A DNA stretch of 64,000 nucleotides from Rhodococcus opacus B4 (GTDB taxonomy: Bacteria > Actinomycetota > Actinomycetes > Mycobacteriales > Mycobacteriaceae): assembly GCF_000010805.1 (NCBI RefSeq), contig NC_012522.1, forward strand, positions 6,076,001-6,140,000. Reading direction: 5' to 3'. A program made the translations under genes and the position numbers. The first letter of the stretch is position 1. Every line of letters begins with the position of its first letter. The notes beneath the pieces are model-generated. The model did no database searches, was not told the origin of the DNA, and worked only from the letters and a program-made list of their open reading frames with translations. Shown in pieces: positions 47,615 to 55,939 of this stretch.

Positions 47615-48112
47615 ATGGCGTGCGTGACCGAGCGTAAGCCTCCCGGGGTGAGCTTCGAGAACTGGATCGACAAGCAGATCCGGCTCGCACAGGAGCGCGG
47701 CGACTTCGACAATCTCCCCGGCTCGGGCAAGCCGATTCCGGGGGGCGACGTCGACGACGAACTGTGGTGGGTCAAGAATTACCTCCGGCGCGAGAATCTG
47801 CCGACCGATTCGTTGCTCCCCACGCCGCTGCAACTGCGCAGGGAGATCGAGCGGTTGCCCGACACCATCCGTGGAATGCCGTCCGAGCAGGCGGTGCGGG
47901 ACGTGGTGGCGCAGCTCAACCTGCAGATCGTCGAGTGGTTGCGGGCGCCGTCCGGCCCGCGTATCCCGGTGAGCCCGGTCGACGCGGACGAGGTCGTCGC
48001 GACCTGGCGCCGGCAGAAGCAGTACGTGCGGAAGCCGCAGCAGGAATCGCCCCCGGAACCGGCACCGGACCCGTCCCGAGCGGGCAGGCGGTGGTGGCGG
48101 CGGGGACGGTGA
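47615..48112 (+). CDS. DUF1992 (DnaJ homologue subfamily C member 28) family protein
   Basis: This 165-residue protein contains the DUF1992 core: FENWIDKQIRLAQERGDFDNLPGSGKPIP and WWVKNYLRRENLP are near-diagnostic. The C-terminal part is charged and Pro/Arg-rich. The family's role is not established, despite the DnaJ-related name. The ATG is at 47615; a GTG three codons later is an alternative. It lies 16 bases after the SRPBCC gene. Confidence 0.85.
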   Translation: MACVTERKPPGVSFENWIDKQIRLAQERGDFDNLPGSGKPIPGGDVDDELWWVKNYLRRENLPTDSLLPTPLQLRREIERLPDTIRGMPSEQAVRDVVAQLNLQIVEWLRAPSGPRIPVSPVDADEVVATWRRQKQYVRKPQQESPPEPAPDPSRAGRRWWRRGR

Positions 48113-48116
48113 CGGA

Positions 48117-49385
48117 TCATCCCGTCCGGAAGTCACCCGATTCCATCACCCGGGACACGAGCAGTCCCATGACCAGTCCCCAGAAGGCCGCCCCGATGTT
48201 GAGGAACTGCACGTTCGAGACGGTCACCAGAAACGTCACGAGCGCGCCGAGCGTGTACCGGGAGCTGAACGCGGCGACGAACGACCCCTGCAGCGCCCGG
48301 AGCATCGCCAGACCGCCGAGCGTCGCGACGAACGCGGCCGGGGTGGCCAGCATCAGCTGAACGAACAGTGGGGCGAACAGGCCCACGACCACGGCGAGCA
48401 ATCCGCAGACGACGGCCGCCGTGTACTGCCGGGTGCGCTGCCCCGACGCCACCAGCAGGGCGTTGGTCGGCCCCGTCAGGCACGTCGACACGGCTCCGAC
48501 GGCGGAGGTGGCGAGGGACCAGACCCCGCACAGGACGGTGCCGACGTTCATCGGCGGCTTGTGGCCGGCCGACGTCAGCACGGCTGCACCCTGACCGTTC
48601 TGCACGACGATGACCGTGATCGCCAGCGGGACGACCAGTTCGGCGATCGCCTGCCAGGTGAACTGCGGAGCCTGGAACATCGGCGCCGCGATCCACGCTG
48701 TGCCAGTGCCGGTGGGGTGGAAGCGGCCCGTGACCGCGACCGCGGCCGCGCCGACGAGCAGGGCGCCCAGGATCGGGGGCATCCACCGGCCGAGCGCGGC
48801 GCGGGACGCGAGGAGGACGAAGGCGACGACCATCGGAACGGCCACGGCCGCATCGGTTCCCACGGCGTGAACGAGGTCGGTGCCGAACTTCAGGAAGACG
48901 CCGGCGACCATCGCCATGACGATCGGCATCGGGAGCATCGCCATGACCTGGCGCACCCGCCCGGTCAGGCCGAGGACGAGGACCAGGAGCCCGGTCACGA
49001 GGAACGCCCCGAGCACCTCCGGCCACGACAGGTGGGTGAGCGAGCCGCCGACGATGATCGTGCCGGGGATCGTCCAGAAGAACGCGAGCGGCTGACGGTA
49101 CAGCCAGCTGGCGAGGACGGTGAGGATGCCGTTGAGGAAGAAGACGCCGAAGATCCACGACGCCATCTGCCCGGGCGACAGTCCGCCCGCGGAACCGGCG
49201 GCCAGGATCACGGCCACGGGACCGGTCGCGGAGAAGATCAGCCCGATCAGCCCGTTGGCGGCGTAGGTGCCGCCGAGGTCGCGGAGCAGGCGGCGGGGGC
49301 CGGCGGGCGGCCACGGCGGTCGTTCGAAGCGAGGGGGGCGCGCCTGCGCGTCTTCGCTGCGGGCCGGTTCCTCGGTGGTCGTCAT
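48117..49385 (-). CDS. BenE-family benzoate/H+ symporter-like transporter
   Basis: This 422-residue membrane protein has about 12 membrane segments and BenE-family motifs: TYAANGLIGLIFSATGPVAVIL, FWTIPGTIIVGGSL, and FLKFGTDLVHA. BenE is linked to benzoate or aromatic uptake, but no benzoate catabolic gene is in the window, so the substrate may differ. The ATG at 49385 has AGGAAGG upstream, better than the ATG seven codons earlier. A long palindrome lies 31 bases upstream. Confidence 0.9.
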   Translation of the reverse strand: MTTTEEPARSEDAQARPPRFERPPWPPAGPRRLLRDLGGTYAANGLIGLIFSATGPVAVILAAGSAGGLSPGQMASWIFGVFFLNGILTVLASWLYRQPLAFFWTIPGTIIVGGSLTHLSWPEVLGAFLVTGLLVLVLGLTGRVRQVMAMLPMPIVMAMVAGVFLKFGTDLVHAVGTDAAVAVPMVVAFVLLASRAALGRWMPPILGALLVGAAAVAVTGRFHPTGTGTAWIAAPMFQAPQFTWQAIAELVVPLAITVIVVQNGQGAAVLTSAGHKPPMNVGTVLCGVWSLATSAVGAVSTCLTGPTNALLVASGQRTRQYTAAVVCGLLAVVVGLFAPLFVQLMLATPAAFVATLGGLAMLRALQGSFVAAFSSRYTLGALVTFLVTVSNVQFLNIGAAFWGLVMGLLVSRVMESGDFRTG

Positions 49386-49415
49386 GAGGCCTTCCTGCTC
49401 GGGCAATGCTCACGA

Positions 49416-49452
49416 TGTACGCAAAGCGGACAGAAGCCCCGCTATGCGTACA
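49416..49452. promoter_or_regulatory. Long palindromic operator upstream of the BenE-type gene
   Basis: Fourteen-base arms (TGTACGCAAAGCGG at 49416-49429 and CCGCTATGCGTACA at 49439-49452) pair at 13 of 14 positions, with nine bases between. The site lies 31 bases before the transporter start and is a probable repressor or activator site. No regulator is adjacent in the same orientation, so a distant one is likely. Confidence 0.65.
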
Positions 49453-49627
49453 AATGGTGTGGTCCGGATCATAACCACCCACAGCCCGGCGTTCCCGGCC
49501 GGGCCGTCGAACCCTGGGTGGAGTGCATTCCATCCCTGGGGGCAGCGACACCCGGCCGCCGCCACGACAGACTCGTAAGCGTCGACCCGACACCATCCGC
49601 ACGACTGATCATGCGAAGAAGGGCCAC

Positions 49628-49924
49628 ATGGTGGAACTCAGCCGAAATCCCCGAGAGCGAAGGGCCGTGTACTCGCGGCGCACCACGACGGCACTGGCCG
49701 GTGAACCACGATCAGCTGTCGAGCGGACGTCGACGTTCCTGGCCTACGGCCTGCTGGCGTTGTTCGGCGGGCTCGGCGTCTTCGGAACCATCTGTTCCGT
49801 CGATGCGATTCCGGACGGCGCCCGCATCGCCGTCGTCCAGCCGGCGCCGACGCAGTCGCATCCGCTCGACCTGCCGCATCCGGCGCCGGACGTCCCCGCG
49901 GAACCTGCCCAGACCGGCGTCTGA
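49628..49924 (+). CDS. Small single-span membrane protein, hypothetical
   Basis: The 98-residue product has a basic N-terminus (about 1-32), one membrane helix (about 35-55, TFLAYGLLALFGGLGVFGTI) and a proline-rich outside tail. AAGAAGGG precedes the ATG. It is convergent with the TetR-type gene, ending one base away. No family is recognised. Confidence 0.6.
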   Translation: MVELSRNPRERRAVYSRRTTTALAGEPRSAVERTSTFLAYGLLALFGGLGVFGTICSVDAIPDGARIAVVQPAPTQSHPLDLPHPAPDVPAEPAQTGV

Positions 49925-49925
49925 G

Positions 49926-50567
49926 TCAGGACGCGACGTCGTCGCGCAGTGCCGCGAGTTCGAGGAGGCGCGGCAGCATGTCCGGCGACGCGATCGAGGG
50001 CAGCAGCAGGTCCCACATGTCGGCCAGCCGCTCGTACAGGTCGGCACGCCCGGTCAGCGCCTCGGACACCAACTGCATGCCCGTGAACGAACTGACCAGG
50101 AAACGGGCCAGCGCCGCGGGATCGACGGTCGCGCGCAGTTGCCCGGCCTCCCGCGCCTTGCCCGCGAGTGCGACGAGAGTGTCGGTCCAGTCGATGTACG
50201 GATCGGTGGCCGGGCCGCGGGACGTCCCGAGCTCGAGGGTCAGTCGCACACCCGCCCGCACGATCGGCTCGGTCAGCAGCTGGCGTGCCATCTCCTTGGC
50301 GCACAACAGGATCGCCTCCATCGGTGACTGCGCCGTCGCGAGCACGCGCTGCGCCGCCAGCATCGCCATCGCGTGCTGTTCCTTGATCACCGCCCAGGCC
50401 AGCGCCTCCTTGGACTCGAAATGAAAGTACAAGGCGCCCTTCGTGACATCGGCGTAGGAGAGGATGCCGCTCAGGCTCGCGCCGCCGTACCCGAGCTTCT
50501 CGAAGCTCAGCGCCGCACCTTCCAATACTTGATGGCGGGTGGCCGCCGCGCGCGCCTGTTTTGCCAT
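49926..50567 (-). CDS. TetR-family regulator resembling gamma-butyrolactone receptors
   Basis: This 213-residue protein has an N-terminal TetR helix-turn-helix (ASLSGILSYADVTKGALYFHFESKEALA) and a C-terminal ligand domain with EPIVRAGVRLTLELGT. Both look like the ScbR/ArpA-type autoregulator receptors of Streptomyces rather than typical efflux repressors. Some rhodococci make butyrolactones, so a signalling role is plausible. No synthase (AfsA-like) gene is visible here. The ATG at 50567 follows AGGTG. It diverges from the YhhN-like gene. Confidence 0.82.
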   Translation of the reverse strand: MAKQARAAATRHQVLEGAALSFEKLGYGGASLSGILSYADVTKGALYFHFESKEALAWAVIKEQHAMAMLAAQRVLATAQSPMEAILLCAKEMARQLLTEPIVRAGVRLTLELGTSRGPATDPYIDWTDTLVALAGKAREAGQLRATVDPAALARFLVSSFTGMQLVSEALTGRADLYERLADMWDLLLPSIASPDMLPRLLELAALRDDVAS

Positions 50568-50669
50568 CACCTGTGCCTCACAATCGCGGAGTCTCCGTGA
50601 CATCCACTCTCCAGTCAACCACTGTTCGGACCGGTAACCTCGGCACATCCGAAAGCGTGGGAGGAAGAC

Positions 50670-51398
50670 GTGAAGTCGAAGAACAACTGGGGTGCCGAGC
50701 ACGCGGTGTTCGCCGGTGCGACGCTGGCCACCGTGGTCGGAGCCGTCACCGGGCGGGAGCGGCTGCAGCGCGCGGCGAAACCACTGATCGCGCCCGCGCT
50801 CGCCGTCCGGGTGCTGCGCAGGCGCGCGGGCACCGACCCCGCCGACGTCGCGCTTCTCCTCGCCGGGCTCACCGCCGCGACCGTGGGGGACGTCTTCATG
50901 ATCGACCCCGACGACGACGCCCGTCTCGTGCGCGGCGCGTCCTCGTTCGCCGTCATGCAGGTCGCCTACTCCGCGCTGCTGCTGCGCCGGGGCGCCCGTC
51001 CCACCGTGCCGGCCTTGCTGCCCCGGCTCTCGGGGTGGGCAGGGGCGGCGGCGCTGCTCCGTGGGCGCGCGAAGGAGGTCGCCGCACCGTTGACCGCGTA
51101 CGGCTCGCTACTCGGTACCACGTCGAGCCTCTCGGCCGATCCGTCCCTCGCGCCCGGCGCCGACATCGTCGCGAAGGTGGCCGTGCCGGGAGCCGACCGA
51201 CGCAGCTGGCTCGGCGTGGGCGGTTTGCTGTTCACCGCCTCCGACGGCCTGATCGTGTTGCGGCGCTTGGTCATCCGGGGAGAACGGGGCAGGGCCGCGG
51301 CCGAAGGGCTGATCCTCGCCAGCTACGCCGCGGCCCAGCTGATGCTCGTCGAGGGCATGCTCGCGCTCGGGCGGCATCGAATCACGGGCAGAGCATGA
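50670..51398 (+). CDS. YhhN/TMEM86-family membrane protein (lysoplasmalogenase-like)
   Basis: This 242-residue membrane protein has about seven or eight membrane segments. Family motifs include LAGLTAATVGDVFMID and the C-terminal GGLLFTASDGLIVLRR, with conserved aspartates. Eukaryotic and some bacterial members hydrolyse lysoplasmalogens; activity here is inferred. GGAGGAAG precedes the GTG at 50670. It is divergent from the TetR-like regulator across 102 bases, so it may be its target. Confidence 0.85.
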   Translation: MKSKNNWGAEHAVFAGATLATVVGAVTGRERLQRAAKPLIAPALAVRVLRRRAGTDPADVALLLAGLTAATVGDVFMIDPDDDARLVRGASSFAVMQVAYSALLLRRGARPTVPALLPRLSGWAGAAALLRGRAKEVAAPLTAYGSLLGTTSSLSADPSLAPGADIVAKVAVPGADRRSWLGVGGLLFTASDGLIVLRRLVIRGERGRAAAEGLILASYAAAQLMLVEGMLALGRHRITGRA

Positions 51399-51828
51399 TG
51401 TGGTCCCGGTCGTTCGGGTCCACCAGGATGGTGATCGTCTCGCCGGGCACGAATCGGGTCGCGTTCTCCCGCCGTACCTCGTAGACCACGCGTCCGGCGT
51501 AACTCTCCGAGCCGGGCACGGTCAGCCGGAGGTCCAGTTCGGTGAGTTCTCCGTCGTCCGGGGTGCGGCGAAGCGGGGTGACGTGCTCGATGCGGGCCCA
51601 GCCCTCGAGTCCGTGCCGTTCGAGTTTGCGGTTGGCGCGGCTGGGCCGCCCGGCCGCCATCATCCCGAATCCCAGCGCCGAGCCGAAGGCCGCGACCAAT
51701 CCCATGATCTGGTACGGGATGGTGGCCGGCGGGGTGTGCTGGATCAACCATCCCAGCCAGACGGCGAGGACGATGACGTAGCCGACCGTGACGAAGCAGA
51801 CCGTCCGCACGATGCGCTGATGATTCAT
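51382..51828 (-). CDS. Hypothetical membrane protein with C-terminal soluble domain
   Basis: This 148-residue protein has two N-terminal membrane helices (about 8-30 and 38-60). A DUF3592-like soluble domain follows, with LERHGLEGWARIEHV and VPGETITILVDPNDRDHIML. The ATG at 51828 is the first in frame. Its end overlaps the end of the convergent YhhN-like gene by 17 bases. The role is unknown. Confidence 0.7.
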   Translation of the reverse strand: MNHQRIVRTVCFVTVGYVIVLAVWLGWLIQHTPPATIPYQIMGLVAAFGSALGFGMMAAGRPSRANRKLERHGLEGWARIEHVTPLRRTPDDGELTELDLRLTVPGSESYAGRVVYEVRRENATRFVPGETITILVDPNDRDHIMLCP

Positions 51829-51942
51829 CGATAGCCTCCACCTCCAGATTAACCCGTCCCGGCCTCGCCGAAGCGGCCCCGTCGCCGCACTGCCGTTAGA
51901 GTGCAGTGTCGGCAGCAGGTAAGCGTGTGTGGAGGTGGCCGT

Positions 51943-52542
51943 ATGGCGTGGCGTCGGGTGTCGTTGGTGTGTCTGAGCATTGGCTCGGCCATGATGCTCG
52001 CAGGGTGTGGTGGGTCCTCGGACGCGGTGGCTCCGCCGACGTCGACGACGACGGCCGCGGCCTCTGTGACCACCACCACGACCACGGTTCCACCGACCAC
52101 CACGACCACGACCGTCGCGCCGCCGCCGACGACGACGGAGGCGCCGACCACGACGCTCGTCGACGTCCCGTACGAGCACAACGAGTCGTACTTCTTCACG
52201 TCTCCGGACGGCGGGTTCCAGTGCGGCATCATCAAGCTGCCGAACCGCACCGAGGCAGGCTGCCAGGGGTCGACGACCCCGGTGCCCCCGCGTCCGGACG
52301 ACTGCATGGTCGACTGGGGTCACGGCATCCGCGTCGAGAACGACGGCGAGGCGTCGTTCATGTGTGCCGGCGGCCTCGTCTACACGTCGGGCGGCGACGA
52401 ACCGGACGCGGCCCTGCCCGCCGGCTCGAAACTGACCAAGCTCGGCTACACCTGCGGCACCACCGCCACGGCCGTCACGTGCACCAACGACGAGACGTCG
52501 CACGGATTCACCGTCGCCCCCGATTCGAACAAGACGTTCTGA
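51943..52542 (+). CDS. Lipoprotein with Thr/Pro-rich linker (DUF6636-like domain)
   Basis: This 199-residue protein starts with a lipoprotein signal ending in lipobox LAGC (cysteine at residue 22). A low-complexity linker of threonine, proline and valine (about 30-75) follows. The C-terminal domain has SPDGGFQCGI and six cysteines, a pattern seen in DUF6636-type actinobacterial proteins. The ATG at 51943 has GGAGG seven bases upstream. It lies five bases before the TrmH-like gene. Likely envelope-anchored; function unknown. Confidence 0.78.
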   Translation: MAWRRVSLVCLSIGSAMMLAGCGGSSDAVAPPTSTTTAAASVTTTTTTVPPTTTTTTVAPPPTTTEAPTTTLVDVPYEHNESYFFTSPDGGFQCGIIKLPNRTEAGCQGSTTPVPPRPDDCMVDWGHGIRVENDGEASFMCAGGLVYTSGGDEPDAALPAGSKLTKLGYTCGTTATAVTCTNDETSHGFTVAPDSNKTF

Positions 52543-52546
52543 CGTC

Positions 52547-53239
52547 GTGAGCGGAGTCGAGACCGGCCCGGTGGAGGCCGAGGTCGCCGAGACGGGTCCC
52601 ACCGAATGGGGGGAGAACCCGAACGGCGTCGGCCCGTGGACCGAGGAGCACGACACCCCGGTCCCTGCCGACCCGCGTTACGACCCCGAACTGCTGGCCG
52701 GCGGCGATCGCCGCAACGTGGTCGACGCCTACCGGTACTGGACGCGGGAGGCGATCGTCGCGGACATCGACAGCCGTCGTCACCCGCTCCACGTGGCCAT
52801 CGAGAACTTCGGGCACGACGCGAACATCGGGACGGTGGTGCGCACCGCGAACGCATTCGCCGCGGCGGCGGTCCACATCGTGGGACGTCGACGCTGGAAC
52901 CGGCGCGGCGCCATGGTCACCGACCGGTACCAGCATGTCCTCCACCACCCGGACGTCGACGGACTCGTCGACTTCGCACGTGAGAGGGATCTCACCATCG
53001 TGGCCGTCGACAACACGCCCGGGTCGGTGCCGCTCGAGACGGCGAACCTGCCCCGCGACTGCGTGCTCCTGTTCGGCCAGGAGGGGCCGGGAGTCACCGA
53101 CCAGGCGAAAGGGGTTGCGGCGATGACGGTGTCGATCGCCCAGTTCGGTTCCACCCGCAGCATCAACGCGGGCGTCGCCGCGGGAATCGCCATGCATGCG
53201 TGGGTTCGTCAGCACGCCGACCTCGACCGTGCGTGGTAG
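52547..53239 (+). CDS. TrmH/SpoU-family RNA 2'-O-methyltransferase
   Basis: This 230-residue SPOUT enzyme shows the three family motifs: NIGTVVRTANAF, VLLFGQEGPGV and IAQFGSTRSINAGVAAGIAM, which form the knotted SAM-binding site. It methylates a ribose in tRNA or rRNA; the target is not evident. The first 60 residues are an extension rich in Glu and Pro. The GTG start lies five bases after the lipoprotein stop. Mycobacterial genomes have a similar gene (Rv0380c) near pyrE. Confidence 0.93.
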   Translation: MSGVETGPVEAEVAETGPTEWGENPNGVGPWTEEHDTPVPADPRYDPELLAGGDRRNVVDAYRYWTREAIVADIDSRRHPLHVAIENFGHDANIGTVVRTANAFAAAAVHIVGRRRWNRRGAMVTDRYQHVLHHPDVDGLVDFARERDLTIVAVDNTPGSVPLETANLPRDCVLLFGQEGPGVTDQAKGVAAMTVSIAQFGSTRSINAGVAAGIAMHAWVRQHADLDRAW

Positions 53240-53273
53240 CGGAACCCCCGGCGAATAGGCAAGATCAACTCTT

Positions 53274-54392
53274 ATGCAGGACTCGTGGTCGGCGCGCGCG
53301 GACGCCGCTGAAGAAGCGGTGGTGAGCAGGCACCTTCGCCGGCTGTGGGCGCTCCCGGGCACCACCCTGGGCGTCGTCGCCTGGCCGGCGGTGCGGCGCG
53401 AACGGCTGTTCTTCAGCTGGCACTACTGGTGGCAGGCCCACCTGCTCGACTGCGCCGTCGACGCACTCGAACGCGACCCCACGCCGCGCCGTCGTCGTCG
53501 CATCGTGAAACTGGCGCGCAGCCACCGTCTCCGGAACGTGTCGGGCTGGACCAACAACTACTACGACGACATGGCCTGGCTGGGGATCGCCCTCGAACGT
53601 GCCCAGCGAATGCACTTCATAGACAACAGAAGTGCGGTGCAGGCGCTCGAATCCCAGTTGTTCGACGCCTGGGCGCCCGAGGCGGGGGGCGGCATCCCGT
53701 GGCGGAAGGGCTCGAATTTCTACAACGCACCCGCCAACGGGCCCGCCGGGATCATGCTGGCCCGCACCGGAAAGCTGTGGCGCGCCCAGGCCACGGCCGA
53801 CTGGATCGACGACACGCTGCGGGACGTGCGCACCAACCTGATCGTCGACGGCATCCACCCGGGCGGCGAAATCGAACGGAACATCTACTCCTACTGTCAG
53901 GGTGTGGTGCTCGGACTCGAAACCGAACTCGCCGTGCGCCTCGGTTCGCCGCGGCACCGCAACCGGACCCATCGGCTGGTCGACGCCATCGACGAGCATC
54001 TCGCACCCCACGGCGTCATCGACGGCGGCGGTGGGGGAGACGGGGGCCTGTTCAACGGGATCCTCGCGCGGTATCTGGCGCTGACCGCGGTGATGCTGCC
54101 GTGGGAGTCGCCCGCCGACATCCGGGCACGGGAGATCGCCGCCCAGCTCGTGCTGACCTCCGCGGAATCGGCGTGGGAGAACCGGCTGCAGATCGAGGGG
54201 CAGCCGCTGTTCGGCCACGATTGGACCGAGCAGGCGCAGCTACCGGGGCTGGGCGGGGGAATCGCCACGTTCACCGGGGGCACCGTGCGCTCGTCCGGGA
54301 TCCCGGAACGCGACATGTCCGTCCAGCTCGGTGGCTGGATGCTGATGGAGGCCGCGCACACGGTGTCCGCCGCGGGGTACCCACGACGCTAG
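53274..54392 (+). CDS. Glycoside hydrolase family 76 protein (alpha-1,6-mannanase-like)
   Basis: This 372-residue protein has an alpha/alpha-barrel pattern with the GH76 catalytic aspartate pair in NNYYDDMAWLGIAL. Other family segments are FYNAPANGPAGIMLAR and YSYCQGVVLGLE. GH76 enzymes cut alpha-1,6-mannan; in actinobacteria they may process lipomannan or phosphatidylinositol mannoside. No signal peptide is visible, so action in the cytoplasm or non-classical export is an open question. A homologue (Rv0365c) lies near fba in M. tuberculosis. Confidence 0.88.
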   Translation: MQDSWSARADAAEEAVVSRHLRRLWALPGTTLGVVAWPAVRRERLFFSWHYWWQAHLLDCAVDALERDPTPRRRRRIVKLARSHRLRNVSGWTNNYYDDMAWLGIALERAQRMHFIDNRSAVQALESQLFDAWAPEAGGGIPWRKGSNFYNAPANGPAGIMLARTGKLWRAQATADWIDDTLRDVRTNLIVDGIHPGGEIERNIYSYCQGVVLGLETELAVRLGSPRHRNRTHRLVDAIDEHLAPHGVIDGGGGGDGGLFNGILARYLALTAVMLPWESPADIRAREIAAQLVLTSAESAWENRLQIEGQPLFGHDWTEQAQLPGLGGGIATFTGGTVRSSGIPERDMSVQLGGWMLMEAAHTVSAAGYPRR

Positions 54393-54459
54393 GCGACGGT
54401 TCGAATCACGCGAAAAATAACCGTATCGCCCCGGATTCGGCGCTGTTAGACAGTTCGTT

Positions 54460-55815
54460 ATGTCAGATCAACAGCGGCAGCTGAGTCTCAACGCGTTCAT
54501 CTACCCGGCCGGGCACCACGAGTCGGCGTGGCGCCACCCGCTCACGACGCCCGAGCGGCTGTACGACGTCTCCTACTTCCAGGAGATCGCACGGACCGCG
54601 GAAGCCGCGAAGCTGGATGCGATCTTCTTCGCCGACGGCCCCGCGCTGCGCAGCGACGTCGAGCACGGCGCAGCGGGAGCGCTCGAGCCGATCACGCTGC
54701 TGACGGCCATCGCGACGGCCACCGAACGGATCGGGCTGATCGCGACCGCGTCCACGACGTACTTCGAGCCCTACAACCTCGCGCGGCTGTTCGCGTCCCT
54801 CGACCACATCTCCCGCGGCCGGGCCGGCTGGAACATCGTGACCACCGGAACCGAGGTGGCGGCCGCCAACTTCGGGCTGCCCAGCCACCCGGACCACGCC
54901 GACCGCTACGCGCGGGCGCGGGAGTTCGTCGACGCGGCCGTCAAGCTGTGGGACAGCTGGGAGGACGACGCCATCCGCATCGACAAGGCCGCAGGCATCT
55001 ACGCGGACCCGTCGAAGATCCACGAGATCAATTACGTGGGACGCCACCTGCGGGTGCGGGGTCCGTTCAACGCGCCGCGCTCGCCGCAGGGATACCCGGT
55101 GCTGGTGCAGGCGGGTGCGTCCAACGAGGGTCGCGCGTTCGCGGGCCAGTACGCCGAGGCCATCTTCACCGCGCACCAGCGGCTGTCGGACGGGCAGGCG
55201 TTCTACGCGGACGTCAAGCAGCGTGCGCTGCAGTTCGGCCGCAACCCGGAGCACGTGAAGATCCTCCCCGGCATCAGCCCGTTCCTCGGCGACACCGAGG
55301 CCGAGGCGCGTGAGCTGGAGCGGGAGTTCAACGAACTCACCTCGCCCGAGTACGGAATCGCCCAGCTGGAGAGTCTCACCGGTTCGAGCGTGCGGCACCT
55401 CGATCTCGACGCCCCCGTGCCCGCCGGACTGTTCGGGGACGCCGGCGACGTCACGGACAACAAGCAGAGCCGTCTGCAGGTGATCGCCGGCATCGTCGAG
55501 CGGGAGAACCCGACCCTGCGCGGACTGCTGCACCGCCTCGCCGGCGCGCGTGGTCACCGGGTGGTGGTCGGAACGCCGGTGCAGGTGGCCGACACCATCG
55601 AGGAATGGTTCACCCAGGGTGCCGCGGACGGTTTCAACGTCATGCCGCCGTACTACCCGGGCGGTCTCGAGATGTTCGCGCAGAAGGTGGTCCCGATCCT
55701 GCAGGAGCGCGGACTGTTCCGCACCGAGTACGCGGGCACCACGCTGCGCGACCACTTCGGGTTGCCACGCCCCGAGAGCCAGTACGCGGAGGTGCCGGGC
55801 GCCGTCGCGCAGTAG
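54460..55815 (+). CDS. FMN-dependent monooxygenase, NtaA/SnaA/DszA type
   Basis: This 451-residue luciferase-like monooxygenase uses FMNH2 from a separate reductase. The N-terminal WRHP and YFQEIARTAEAAKLDAIFFADG, the LARLFASLDHISRGRAGWNIVT stretch and YPVLVQAGASNEGRAFAG are typical of the NtaA/DszA branch. Members act on chelators, sulfur heterocycles and similar compounds. No reductase gene is adjacent. The ATG is at 54460, after an AT-rich upstream region. Confidence 0.92.
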   Translation: MSDQQRQLSLNAFIYPAGHHESAWRHPLTTPERLYDVSYFQEIARTAEAAKLDAIFFADGPALRSDVEHGAAGALEPITLLTAIATATERIGLIATASTTYFEPYNLARLFASLDHISRGRAGWNIVTTGTEVAAANFGLPSHPDHADRYARAREFVDAAVKLWDSWEDDAIRIDKAAGIYADPSKIHEINYVGRHLRVRGPFNAPRSPQGYPVLVQAGASNEGRAFAGQYAEAIFTAHQRLSDGQAFYADVKQRALQFGRNPEHVKILPGISPFLGDTEAEARELEREFNELTSPEYGIAQLESLTGSSVRHLDLDAPVPAGLFGDAGDVTDNKQSRLQVIAGIVERENPTLRGLLHRLAGARGHRVVVGTPVQVADTIEEWFTQGAADGFNVMPPYYPGGLEMFAQKVVPILQERGLFRTEYAGTTLRDHFGLPRPESQYAEVPGAVAQ

Positions 55816-55853
55816 TCGCGGGACGAGGTCTCGCCCACACCGATCATCTTCCG

Positions 55854-55904
55854 CGCCCGATGTGACATTCGTTCCGTTCGACTAGACGAATGTGACATCG
55901 GGCG
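55854..55904. terminator. Long hairpin between convergent monooxygenase and DedA genes
   Basis: Nineteen-base arms (55854-55872 and 55886-55904), matching at 18 positions with one mismatch and a 13-base loop, sit between two convergent genes. It is most simply a bidirectional terminator. Its AT-richer core (TGTGACATTCG) differs from other terminators here. Confidence 0.7.
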
Positions 55905-55939
55905 TGGGCGTGGGCGGCCGCCGGAGGGAACGCGCGGTG

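Noticed and set aside
52010-52165. ACC/ACG-rich tract as a possible regulatory or CRISPR-like repeat
   Set aside because: It encodes the threonine/proline linker of the lipoprotein in frame.
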